Shown here: in pieces, positions 1-5,684 of the stretch
How positions within the stretch are numbered: the first letter of the stretch is position 1
Layout of the letters: the number at the start of each line of letters is the position of its first letter
From: Candidatus Zixiibacteriota bacterium
Lineage (GTDB): Bacteria > Zixibacteria > MSB-5A5 > GN15 > FEB-12
Assembly (NCBI GenBank): GCA_016213305.1
Contig: JACRAV010000224.1
Span: 1 to 6,022 of the forward strand
DNA length: 6,022 nt
Direction of reading: 5' to 3'
Notes under the pieces: model-generated
Database searches by the model: none
Seen by the model: the letters and a program-made list of their open reading frames with translations, nothing else
Told to the model about the DNA's origin: nothing
Made by a program: the position numbers and the translations under genes

Positions 1-97
1 AGGAAATCTGGTGGTTGACCGGAATCGGCGGCGCGGCGACCGAAAGTGTCATCAACAGGAACACGCCCAGGAGTGTCAGTAGCAAGGGTCTTGACAT
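1..97 (-). CDS. 5' end of a secreted protein of the same family (gene X, partial)
   Basis: Only the first 32 codons are in the window; the gene continues past the left edge. The start is the ATG at 95-97, chosen because AGAGGT lies five bases upstream and because gene A starts at the equivalent place. The visible protein is a signal peptide: MSRP, then a hydrophobic core LLLTLLGVFLLMTLSV, then a likely signal peptidase I site around VAA. The mature protein begins PPIPVNHQIS. It differs from the first 32 residues of gene A only at residues 2 and 3 (SR instead of TK). The gene lies 31 bases downstream of gene A and is probably the third or later member of the B-A-X operon. The catalytic or binding domain cannot be told from this piece, because genes A and B share this N-terminus yet have unrelated cores. 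By analogy it probably ends in TSP3 repeats and a dockerin-like domain, but that is inference. Confidence 0.85.
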   Translation of the reverse strand, partial: MSRPLLLTLLGVFLLMTLSVAAPPIPVNHQIS

Positions 98-102
98 AGT
101 GT

Positions 103-108
103 ACCTCT
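103..108 (-). promoter_or_regulatory. Ribosome-binding site of gene X
   Basis: The minus strand reads AGAGGT, five bases before the ATG at 95-97. The same hexamer at the same spacing precedes gene A, and the two 31-base spacers differ at only two positions. It decides the start of the partial gene. Confidence 0.7.
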
Positions 109-128
109 GTGTATGCCTCAGCCGTTCA

Positions 129-2120
129 TTACTGGCAATTCGTCAACGGAGTGAAAGTGATAAACAAATTGTCGATCAGGGCCGACAGGTCGGAGATATC
201 GGTACCCCCCGAACCGTCGGTGTTGGCCTCGTTGGGACAACAGAGCGGTGTAAAGCTGATAAACAAATTGTCGATCAGGGCGCTCAGGTCGGAGATATCG
301 ACACCATCACCCGTATCGCAGTCCACGTTGCCGGTCGCGCCGACACAACAACACGCGTCGCCGATACCGTCGTGGTTGCTGTCCTGCTGGCCGGAGTTGG
401 GAGTGTTGGGGCAGTTATCAACGCCGGTGCAGATGCCGTCGCCGTCACCATCGTTGAGCGGGTCGGTAGCGCATAGATCGCAGGCGTCGCCGAGACCGTC
501 ATGGTCAGTATCAAGCTGGTTGGCATTGGCCACCGCTGGACAGTTGTCCAGCACGTCTGTGATGCCGTCACCATCAGCATCTGGCTGGGTTATCGACGCG
601 TATAAACGATCTCCTATGATCGAGTCAACGCGCACACTCACACCGGATGGTCCGGTATAATAGCTGTTGCTGTTCGGAATAGTCGAGGGTCCGAATACCT
701 CTTGTCCGGGCGTTTCCGAGGAAAACAGCGCGCCCTTGCGAGTCTCGTAGGGATACCACCACTGGGCGGAGTCGGAAACATTGCCGCCGGGATTGTGGGT
801 GTAGTCCATGGCCGGGTTGTAGCCGGCGTCCTCCGCCGCGATCAAATAGTGTGGCTTCCACGGCCAACCAAGGTTGTATTCCATCGCTTCATCGACATGG
901 GTGATCAACAGGCCACGATCAAGCGTATCGGCGCCGAATGCCAGGCGGGTGTGAAAATACATGCTGAAATCACAATCCAGCTTGTCGAACGTCGACGAGC
1001 CGCGAGGATTGCGATATTCGAGCAGGAAATATTCGCTCATGCCCGCGTTCAGCGGAATTTTGTACAGTGAACTGTCTTTGCTCATTTCGATCGCCTTCAG
1101 GCAAAGTGCGGAATACGACGCCGAGCTGAGAAGGTGTGGTGTGCTCCAACCGAGTTGGACCCTTGTATAACCACATGGGTGGGGCGGTAGCATGGTCCGT
1201 TGCGCCCAGTTCGGTCCGGGTGTGGCCATAATGCACCAGTCGTTAAGAGGCCAGTCATTGGAATCGGCCGGCGTAAAGTAAGTCATCGTATCTCGTCGGC
1301 TATCGCCGTCATACAGATCCCAAACCCTGAATTCATGGAGCATTTCATGAACCGCGGTCGAAATCGGGCTCAGAATCGAAGAATCCGCCCATTCACGCGG
1401 GCAACACGCCTTGCGCAAAGCTCTCGTTTCCGGAACGGTGCAAAAGGCATCCACCATGACGCCGTCGTACGGACCCCACATCTGTCCCGGCCATTCGGAA
1501 AGAATAGATGCCGATGACCAGGGGAATGGCCCTGTAGAGTCTTCCGACCCTGGGCCGGCATGTACGAACACAATGCCGTCGATTATGCCGTCGTGATTGC
1601 CATCGAATTGAGAATAATCGACGGTTGCGTTGAGAAAGGAAAAGAAACCAGCCGATGGCCGAAATGACGACTGTCCAACATACCGCCACGGAAGAACCTG
1701 TCCGACAACCGCGACCGCCCCGTATGATATCTCGTTGAAGTAATCCGCCACCGATCCCCCGGGGAAAACGTTTCGCGAGAAAAACTGGCTGTCGATAGTC
1801 GAGATGCCAAAGCGATGGGCCCTGATATCGTATTCGATCGGAATGACCAGTACCTTGAACGTGTCTCCGATAAACCGATGCGACGTCAGGAAGGCAAGCG
1901 AATCCTGCTGGCTCAAAGCGGATCCGACATTCTCACCAAACATCTGCTTTGCGACCTCCGGGGGGACATCGAAGACGATTGTTCGCGACATGTCGTCGGT
2001 GTACGAATCGGCCCCCGTCGGCGAGGAAATCTGGTGGTTGACCGGAATCGGCGGCGCGGCGACCGAAAGTGTCATCAACAGGAACACGCCCAGGAGTGTC
2101 AGTAGCAAGGGTTTTGTCAT
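129..2120 (-). CDS. Secreted M6-like metalloprotease with TSP3 repeats and dockerin-like tail (gene A); zinc motif altered
   Basis: The product has 663 residues from the ATG at 2118-2120, supported by AGAGGT five bases upstream. Residues 1-22 form a signal peptide. Residues about 85-510 resemble peptidase M6 (immune inhibitor A family): DGNHDGIIDGIVFVHAG at 173-189, HEMLHEFRVWDLYD at 258-271, an LGW at 323-325, and a C-terminal half nearly matching gene C (GYNPA, NPGGNVSDSAQWWYPYETRK at about 443-462). The family motif is HExxHxxGxPDLYD. Both histidines and Glu259 are present, but the glycine is Arg265 and the proline position is Trp267. The usual WD[IL]M is WCIM, and the catalytic part holds several extra cysteines. 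Residues 514-590 are TSP3 repeats (DxDxDG loops, DNCP) that bind calcium. Residues about 597-663 are two dockerin-like units with DISDLSALIDNLF. It is probably exported and cotranscribed with B and X. Proteolytic activity is uncertain because of the altered motif. Confidence 0.9.
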   Translation of the reverse strand: MTKPLLLTLLGVFLLMTLSVAAPPIPVNHQISSPTGADSYTDDMSRTIVFDVPPEVAKQMFGENVGSALSQQDSLAFLTSHRFIGDTFKVLVIPIEYDIRAHRFGISTIDSQFFSRNVFPGGSVADYFNEISYGAVAVVGQVLPWRYVGQSSFRPSAGFFSFLNATVDYSQFDGNHDGIIDGIVFVHAGPGSEDSTGPFPWSSASILSEWPGQMWGPYDGVMVDAFCTVPETRALRKACCPREWADSSILSPISTAVHEMLHEFRVWDLYDGDSRRDTMTYFTPADSNDWPLNDWCIMATPGPNWAQRTMLPPHPCGYTRVQLGWSTPHLLSSASYSALCLKAIEMSKDSSLYKIPLNAGMSEYFLLEYRNPRGSSTFDKLDCDFSMYFHTRLAFGADTLDRGLLITHVDEAMEYNLGWPWKPHYLIAAEDAGYNPAMDYTHNPGGNVSDSAQWWYPYETRKGALFSSETPGQEVFGPSTIPNSNSYYTGPSGVSVRVDSIIGDRLYASITQPDADGDGITDVLDNCPAVANANQLDTDHDGLGDACDLCATDPLNDGDGDGICTGVDNCPNTPNSGQQDSNHDGIGDACCCVGATGNVDCDTGDGVDISDLSALIDNLFISFTPLCCPNEANTDGSGGTDISDLSALIDNLFITFTPLTNCQ
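132..332 (-). repeat. Two-unit dockerin-like domain of gene A (33-residue repeat)
   Basis: DISDLSALIDNLF occurs twice, 33 codons (99 bases) apart, and the two halves also match at DNA level. The second unit has a dockerin type I-like calcium loop (N-T-D-G-S with Asp at the later ligand positions). Cysteines CCC just before, CCP between the units and NC at the end suggest disulfides. Dockerins bind cohesins in cellulosomes; here the pair may serve surface attachment or assembly, which is inference. Confidence 0.75.
351..548 (-). repeat. TSP3 calcium-repeat array of gene A
   Basis: One 43-residue unit (residues 525-567, 129 bases), starting DNCP and containing a DTDHDG loop and a DGDGDG loop, is followed by one 23-residue unit (568-590) ending GDAC. 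Both follow the thrombospondin type 3 pattern of spaced acidic loops with cysteines. The 43-residue unit has the same length as those of gene C; gene B has only 23-residue units. Confidence 0.8.
1317..1349 (-). other. Altered zinc-binding motif of gene A
   Basis: The codons spell HEMLHEFRVWD (residues 258-268). The family consensus is HExxHxxGxxD. The codon at 1326-1328 is AGG (Arg265) where GGG would give the usual Gly, a single-base difference. Gene C keeps the canonical HELHHNLGLPD at 5970-6002. Confidence 0.85.
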
Positions 2121-2125
2121 AGTGT

Positions 2126-2131
2126 ACCTCT
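2126..2131 (-). promoter_or_regulatory. Ribosome-binding site of gene A
   Basis: AGAGGT on the minus strand, five bases before the ATG at 2118-2120. An in-frame TTG at 2142-2144 lies upstream of this site, has no comparable site of its own, and would add residues ahead of an otherwise ordinary signal peptide, so it was not chosen. Confidence 0.75.
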
Positions 2132-2151
2132 GTGTATGCCTCAATCGTTCA

Positions 2152-4350
2152 TTACTGGCAATTCGTCAACGGAGTGAAAGTGATAAACAGATTGTCGATC
2201 AGGGCCGACAAATCGGAGATATCGGTGCCTCCCGAACCGTCGGTGTTCGCCTCGTTGGGACAACAGAGCGGAGTAAAGCTGATAAACAAGTTGTCGATCA
2301 GGGCGCTCAGGTCGGAGATATCGACACCGTCACCCGGATCGCAGTCAACGTTGCCGGTCGCGCCGACACAACAACAGGCGTCACCGACACCGTCGTGGTT
2401 GCTGTCCTGCTGGCCGGGATTGGCCACCAACGGGCAATTGTCGCACACGTCGCCCAGGCCATCGCCGTCAGCGTTGAGCTGACCGCTGTTGGCAATCGTC
2501 ACACAGTTATCGCACGCATCGCCCACGCCGTCGCCATCGGCGTCCGTTTGACCGGGATTCGAAACGAACGGGCAGTTGTCGGTGGAACAAAGATCTTCAG
2601 GGTGCCCCGGATCGCCGAACCCATCAGCATCCGCGTCAAAGCACCCATAGTAGAATGACCAGGCCGGAGAGAACTCTGAAGAATCGGCCGAGTGAAGCGA
2701 ATGTTTGTACGCTCGCACCCGCCACCACAACCGGGTACCATACGCCAGACCTGCGGTGTCGAGCAGATACCCCGGATCGATCATGCCCGTCTGCACCAAG
2801 AGGGAACTGAAATTGGAATCGGTGGAGACTTCCAGCAGATACGCGTCGTCCCAGGCTTTCCAGGCCGCGGACCAGTTCAACTGAATCGGCCCTATGGCGC
2901 CCATGGTGTCGGAATTGCCGGGGGTCAACAGGCGGGGCTCCAAGAGCGGGATATACCAGTTGGCCCCATACACATCCTCGTTCCCGTTGCGGGTGTCGGT
3001 CCAGACGGCGTTGACATGATCCTTGTAAGCTGTCACTCCGATGTACTCGCCTATCGCACCGGCCATCGGCTGGGCCGCCGATTCCATGGCGCCCGATGGG
3101 CGAATCAGGTCTGACCCGACATAAAGCGCCGCACCGTAATAGGCGGGGTCAATCGATACCTCGGAGATTCGGTGGTTGGTCGAAAAACTCGTTCCGCCGT
3201 CGAATGAATACGCGGCGAAGACATCGAATTTGGTATGATTCACCGGATCGGTTCGCTGATCATACCAGATAGCAACCAGTACTCCATCCTCGTTGCAAAT
3301 CATCCAGGGATGGAACTGACTGGACTGTGCCCCCGGACCCGTCGGGTCGTCATTGACGTAGATCGGGTCGCTCCACGACGTGCCGCTGTTGAGTGATCGG
3401 ATGAACTCAATGTTGTAGTCCAGCTTGGGTTTGTTCGTCGTATCCTGAGAAGAGTAGGCTATATACAGTCGACCGTCATACGGTCCGCCGGATATGTCTG
3501 CGGCGGGAGTCGGTTGGGGAGATATCAACGTGCGGTGATCCGGCGCCTGAAATGAATCGATCGGCTGGCGAATCGTCATGTTCGGTGAAAACGAGACTCC
3601 ACCGTCTGTGGATTTAGTCAACTTGAGCCACCACTGCGTGGCTCCGGTCGTCTGATTTACATACACCTCCAGCCATGTTACGTACACCGAGCCGTCGCTA
3701 CCGACAAACGGGCATGAATATTGATTAAACCTTGCGTAGCCGGTGGTCGAGGTGAGAGGTTTTGCATTCTCGAAGATCCCGGAGGGCAAGCCGAAGGTAA
3801 ACCATATCTGACCACGCATCCAGGAAACGTATATGCGACCCGAGTAGGGGCCGGTGGTACGGTCAACAGCAATAAACTCCTTGTCTTCAAAATAGGCGTG
3901 CTGCTCGTAGTAGTCATTCTCGATAATGTTTGGCCCGGTCCAGGTGACCCCCTTATCGACGGTCTTGTGCATGGCAATGCAACTTGCGTCAGCAACGTTT
4001 TGGGTGAAGTCAAGCACTGCGAGATAGAAATTGCCGTCCCGGCTGACGGTCAGCGCCGGATCTGATTGCCACGCATTGATCTGTTTCGACTTGCTAAGCA
4101 ATGAGTCCGTCCAAGTGTTGCCGCCATCTGTAGATCTGCCAATGCCAATCTGCCGATAGCCAAGCCGAAAATCCCGCCAGACCGCAATCACAATGTTGCT
4201 GTCGGTCGGCGATACCCAGACCTGCTCCTCGTTCTGAACAGCCCCCGACGGCGAGGAAATCTGGTGGTTGACCGGTATCGGCGGCGCGGCGACCGAGAGT
4301 GTAGCCAATACCAAAACGCCGAGAACGGCAATTAGCAGTTGCTTGCTCAT
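2152..4350 (-). CDS. Secreted BNR/Asp-box beta-propeller protein with Fn3-like, TSP3 and dockerin-like domains (gene B)
   Basis: The product has 732 residues from the ATG at 4348-4350, which has GAGGAG seven bases upstream. Residues 1-22 are a signal peptide, followed by PPIPVNHQISSPSGA, the same mature N-terminus as gene A. Residues about 40-467 form a sialidase-like propeller with five Asp-box-type motifs: STDGGNTW (73-80), TVDKGVTW (130-137), STDGGVSF (247-254), SLNSGTSW (319-326) and SFDGGTSF (382-389). Repeated strands such as AVWRD, AIWYDQR and AVWTDTR fit this fold. No sialidase FRIP motif is visible, so a hydrolase activity cannot be claimed; binding to a glycan or other polymer is equally possible. 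Residues about 472-567 look like an Fn3 domain (LLTPGNSD, YLLEVSTDSNF, LWWRVRAY). Residues 591-659 are three 23-residue TSP3 units, and about 666-732 is the dockerin-like domain. It is the first gene after the promoter at 4522-4550. Confidence 0.92.
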   Translation of the reverse strand: MSKQLLIAVLGVLVLATLSVAAPPIPVNHQISSPSGAVQNEEQVWVSPTDSNIVIAVWRDFRLGYRQIGIGRSTDGGNTWTDSLLSKSKQINAWQSDPALTVSRDGNFYLAVLDFTQNVADASCIAMHKTVDKGVTWTGPNIIENDYYEQHAYFEDKEFIAVDRTTGPYSGRIYVSWMRGQIWFTFGLPSGIFENAKPLTSTTGYARFNQYSCPFVGSDGSVYVTWLEVYVNQTTGATQWWLKLTKSTDGGVSFSPNMTIRQPIDSFQAPDHRTLISPQPTPAADISGGPYDGRLYIAYSSQDTTNKPKLDYNIEFIRSLNSGTSWSDPIYVNDDPTGPGAQSSQFHPWMICNEDGVLVAIWYDQRTDPVNHTKFDVFAAYSFDGGTSFSTNHRISEVSIDPAYYGAALYVGSDLIRPSGAMESAAQPMAGAIGEYIGVTAYKDHVNAVWTDTRNGNEDVYGANWYIPLLEPRLLTPGNSDTMGAIGPIQLNWSAAWKAWDDAYLLEVSTDSNFSSLLVQTGMIDPGYLLDTAGLAYGTRLWWRVRAYKHSLHSADSSEFSPAWSFYYGCFDADADGFGDPGHPEDLCSTDNCPFVSNPGQTDADGDGVGDACDNCVTIANSGQLNADGDGLGDVCDNCPLVANPGQQDSNHDGVGDACCCVGATGNVDCDPGDGVDISDLSALIDNLFISFTPLCCPNEANTDGSGGTDISDLSALIDNLFITFTPLTNCQ
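2155..2355 (-). repeat. Two-unit dockerin-like domain of gene B
   Basis: It differs from the gene A domain by one residue over the last 67 (CDPGD instead of CDTGD), although the central parts of the two proteins are unrelated. The 33-residue internal repeat is the same. Confidence 0.75.
2374..2580 (-). repeat. TSP3 calcium-repeat array of gene B, three 23-residue units
   Basis: The units begin DNCPFVSNPG, DNCVTIANSG and DNCPLVANPG and each ends GDAC or GDVC, at exact 69-base spacing. Each has an acidic loop (DADGDG, NADGDG, DSNHDG). The 43-residue unit of genes A and C is missing here. Confidence 0.85.
4241..4302. repeat. 5'-end repeat of gene B, shared with gene A
   Basis: It matches 2011-2072 with three differences in 62 bases. 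It encodes the last residues of the signal peptide and the first of the mature protein, through SSPSGA. The rest of the gene B signal peptide and its upstream region are unlike those of A and X, so this copy of the junction repeat is partial. Confidence 0.85.
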
Positions 4351-4357
4351 AGAAACG

Positions 4358-4363
4358 CTCCTC
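4358..4363 (-). promoter_or_regulatory. Ribosome-binding site of gene B
   Basis: GAGGAG on the minus strand, seven bases before the ATG at 4348-4350. The in-frame ATG at 4363-4365 overlaps this site, so it is unlikely to be the start. Confidence 0.8.
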
Positions 4364-4521
4364 ATGCTCAGTGCATACCGAAACTATGGAAGTCTTTTTG
4401 TCGCGATGATCAACCTGCCGCTGTCGGGCAGATTCGTTTTTATAAGGCGATCAGGTACGGATCAGATCATTCCGTCGTACACGGTTCCCGTCTCGACATG
4501 GAATGGACCTTGATATCTATA

Positions 4522-4550
4522 TATATACTTTCGCGGACGTATTGTGTCAA
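4522..4550 (-). promoter_or_regulatory. Sigma-70-type promoter for gene B and the B-A-X operon
   Basis: On the minus strand, TTGACA (4545-4550) is followed by exactly 17 bases and TATATA (4522-4527) within an A/T-rich run. The -35 is a perfect consensus and the -10 matches at four of six. Transcription would begin near 4514, giving a leader of about 160 bases before gene B. It lies downstream of the gene C terminator, as expected for a new unit. Confidence 0.65.
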
Positions 4551-4585
4551 GGGAATTTGTCTGCCGCGAGGGCGCCTCCACCCTG

Positions 4586-4623
4586 TTAAAAGTAAGAGGC
4601 GTCAGGGCAAAAGCACTGACGCC
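4586..4623 (-). terminator. Rho-independent terminator of gene C
   Basis: GGCGTCAG (4598-4605) and CTGACGCC (4616-4623) form a perfect 8-base stem. A further GC/GC pairing in the loop around AAAA is possible. On the minus strand the stem is followed by TCTTACTTTTAAC, a moderately T-rich tract. It begins 27 bases after the gene C stop codon. Confidence 0.75.
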
Positions 4624-4649
4624 GCATTACTCGCCGTGTTGTACAGGCC

Positions 4650-5681
4650 TTACGGACAGTTCGGTAACGGCGTGAAGCTGATAAACAGATTATCGATCAG
4701 GGCCGACAGGTCGGAGATATCTGTGCCTCCCGAACCGTCGGCGTTCGCCTCGTTGGGACAACAGAGCGGAGTAAAGCTGATAAACAAGTTGTCGATCAAA
4801 GCGCTCAGGTCGGAGATATCGACACCGTCGCCGGGATCGCAGTCAACGTTGCCGGTGGCGCCGACACAACAGCAGGCATCGCCGATACCGTCGTGGTTGA
4901 CATCCTGCTGACCGGGATTGTACATCGTCGGACAGTTGTCGTAGTTGGCGCAGTACCCGTCGCCATCGACGTCGTTTCGAGCGTCCAGCGGACACGGATC
5001 GCAGGCATCCCCCATGCCGTCGGCATCCGAATCAAGCTGGTTGGCGTTGCTTATGTTTGGGCAGTTGTCGGCGCTGGCACAGCGGCCGTCGCCGTCGGCG
5101 TCGTTCTGAGCATCCTGTGGACAGGCATCACACGCATCGCCTATTCCGTCACCATCGGTGTCAAGCTGGTTGGCGTTGGCGAGATTCGGGCAGTTGTCGG
5201 ACATGTTGGCGATCCCGTCGCCATCGGAATCGGGTTGACTGATGGATACATACAGGTGATCGCCGACTATAGAATCGACACTCACCGCAATTCCCGACGG
5301 ACCATAATACCCGTTGCTATTGGGTGTGGTTGACGGACCGAACACCTTCTGTCCCGGCACATCGGGAGAAAACAAGGCCCCCTTGCGTGTTTCATACGGA
5401 TACCACCATTGCGCCGAGTCGGACACATTCCCGCCGGGGTTGTTGGTGTAGTTGTACGCCGGATTGTAGCCGGCGTCTTCGACCATAACATGATAGTGAG
5501 GCATGTAGGGTGTGCCGTTATTTCCCCAGCCCATGGCCTCGTCGATATGAGTGATCAGCAAGCCCCGGTCGAGCGAGTCGCACCCGAACTTGAGGTTTGG
5601 GTGGAAGTAGCAACTGAAATCCGAATCCTTCTTGTCAAACTTGCCGGTCGAGCGTCGGTTGCGGTACTCGATCAGGAAGTA
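4650..5681 (-). CDS. C-terminal fragment of gene C: end of M6 domain, TSP3 repeats, dockerin-like tail
   Basis: This open stretch of 343 codons lies downstream of the internal stop. It begins YFLIEYRN and includes RGLLITHIDEA and NPGGNVSDSAQWWYPYETRK, closely matching gene A. It then has a TSP3 array (4872-5198) and the dockerin-like domain (4653-4853), ending PLPNCP. No ATG with a ribosome-binding site lies near its beginning; the first usable codon is a TTG at 5559-5561 inside a conserved LLITH segment, so independent translation is unlikely. The gene prediction programs most used would nevertheless report it as a separate gene from about 5561. Its last residues (LPNCP, FISFTPL) differ slightly from the A and B tails (LTNCQ, FITFTPL). 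Confidence 0.8.
   Translation of the reverse strand, partial: YFLIEYRNRRSTGKFDKKDSDFSCYFHPNLKFGCDSLDRGLLITHIDEAMGWGNNGTPYMPHYHVMVEDAGYNPAYNYTNNPGGNVSDSAQWWYPYETRKGALFSPDVPGQKVFGPSTTPNSNGYYGPSGIAVSVDSIVGDHLYVSISQPDSDGDGIANMSDNCPNLANANQLDTDGDGIGDACDACPQDAQNDADGDGRCASADNCPNISNANQLDSDADGMGDACDPCPLDARNDVDGDGYCANYDNCPTMYNPGQQDVNHDGIGDACCCVGATGNVDCDPGDGVDISDLSALIDNLFISFTPLCCPNEANADGSGGTDISDLSALIDNLFISFTPLPNCP
4653..4853 (-). repeat. Two-unit dockerin-like domain of gene C
   Basis: It has the same 33-residue repeat as in A and B (DISDLSALIDNLF twice), with only a few residue differences: A instead of T in EANADG, S in FISFTPL, and the end LPNCP. At DNA level it matches 2152-2417, but less closely than the A and B copies match each other. 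Confidence 0.75.
4872..5198 (-). repeat. TSP3 calcium-repeat array of gene C
   Basis: Two tandem 43-residue units (5070-5198 and 4941-5069, each 129 bases) begin DNCPNLANANQLD and DNCPNISNANQLD, followed by a 23-residue unit (4872-4940). Gene A has one 43-residue unit, so the copy number differs between the paralogs. Confidence 0.85.
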
Positions 5682-5684
5682 TTA
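5682..5684 (-). other. In-frame TAA inside gene C
   Basis: The plus strand reads tta here and the minus frame reads AAG ACG TAA TAC TTC. The corresponding codon in gene A (1032-1034) is GAA. Confidence 0.9.

Larger units (their letters stand above)
1..394. repeat. Junction direct repeat, copy 1 (A 3' end, spacer, X 5' end)
   Basis: This stretch matches 2024-2417 base for base at an offset of 2023, with about 18 differences counted by eye; the first 89 bases are identical. It covers, in genomic order, the signal-peptide region of gene X, the 31-base spacer with its ribosome-binding site, and the dockerin-like domain plus the last TSP3 repeat of gene A. Similarity fades past 394. The left boundary is set by the window edge and may lie further left. 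Confidence 0.9.
2024..2417. repeat. Junction direct repeat, copy 2 (B 3' end, spacer, A 5' end)
   Basis: This is the partner of 1-394. The similarity begins a few bases earlier in another relative: 2011-2072 also matches 4241-4302 (gene B 5' end) with three differences in 62. From 2152 rightward it matches the gene C 3' end from 4650 at an offset of 2498, without the spacer and start region. Confidence 0.9.
4351..4649. other. Intergenic region between gene C and gene B
   Basis: This 299-base gap has no credible gene. Read on the minus strand it holds, in order, the gene C terminator (4586-4623), a promoter (4522-4550), a leader of roughly 160 bases and the gene B ribosome-binding site. The leader contains GATCAG twice in the plus strand (4449-4454 and 4460-4465, starts 11 bases apart) and a short inverted repeat (CTGCC at 4415-4419, GGCAG at 4427-4431). 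The part around 4510-4527 is clearly richer in A+T than the flanking genes. Confidence 0.7.

Noticed and set aside
2121..2144. Upstream TTG start for gene A adding eight residues
   Set aside because: The added codons contain the AGAGGT ribosome-binding site itself, and gene X starts at the equivalent ATG.
1804..2658. Long open frame on the plus strand, antisense to the A/B junction
   Set aside because: It is the complement of genes A and B, has no ribosome-binding site, and part of its translation recurs at 15-476 only because the DNA there is duplicated. The same holds for 109-660, 2132-2482 and 4339-4911.
2152..4350. Calling gene B a sialidase outright
   Set aside because: Asp-box motifs show the propeller fold, but no FRIP motif or clear arginine triad could be identified, and many Asp-box proteins are not sialidases.
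4351..4365. Upstream ATG for gene B adding MRSVS
   Set aside because: It overlaps the GAGGAG site that serves the ATG at 4348-4350, which begins a normal signal peptide.
4415..4431. Hairpin CTGCC/GGCAG as a terminator
   Set aside because: On the minus strand no T-tract follows it. The T-run lies on the plus-strand side, where no gene needs terminating.
4439..4444. Possible second -10 element TATAAA on the minus strand
   Set aside because: No recognisable -35 lies 16-18 bases upstream (only a weak ATCTGA-like hexamer), whereas 4522-4550 has a consensus -35 at ideal spacing.
4872..5198. Tandem repeats as a CRISPR array
   Set aside because: The units are in-frame multiples of three, encode calcium loops, and have no constant repeat with unique spacers.
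4893..5333. Plus-strand open frame rich in Val, Ile and Gly resembling a membrane protein
   Set aside because: It is the reverse complement of the TSP3 repeats of gene C; Asp/Gly/Cys codons read backwards give this composition.
5559..5684. Frameshift rather than a stop codon in gene C
   Set aside because: Codon-by-codon translation from 5684 to 5559 stays in one frame and matches gene A on both sides without a gap.
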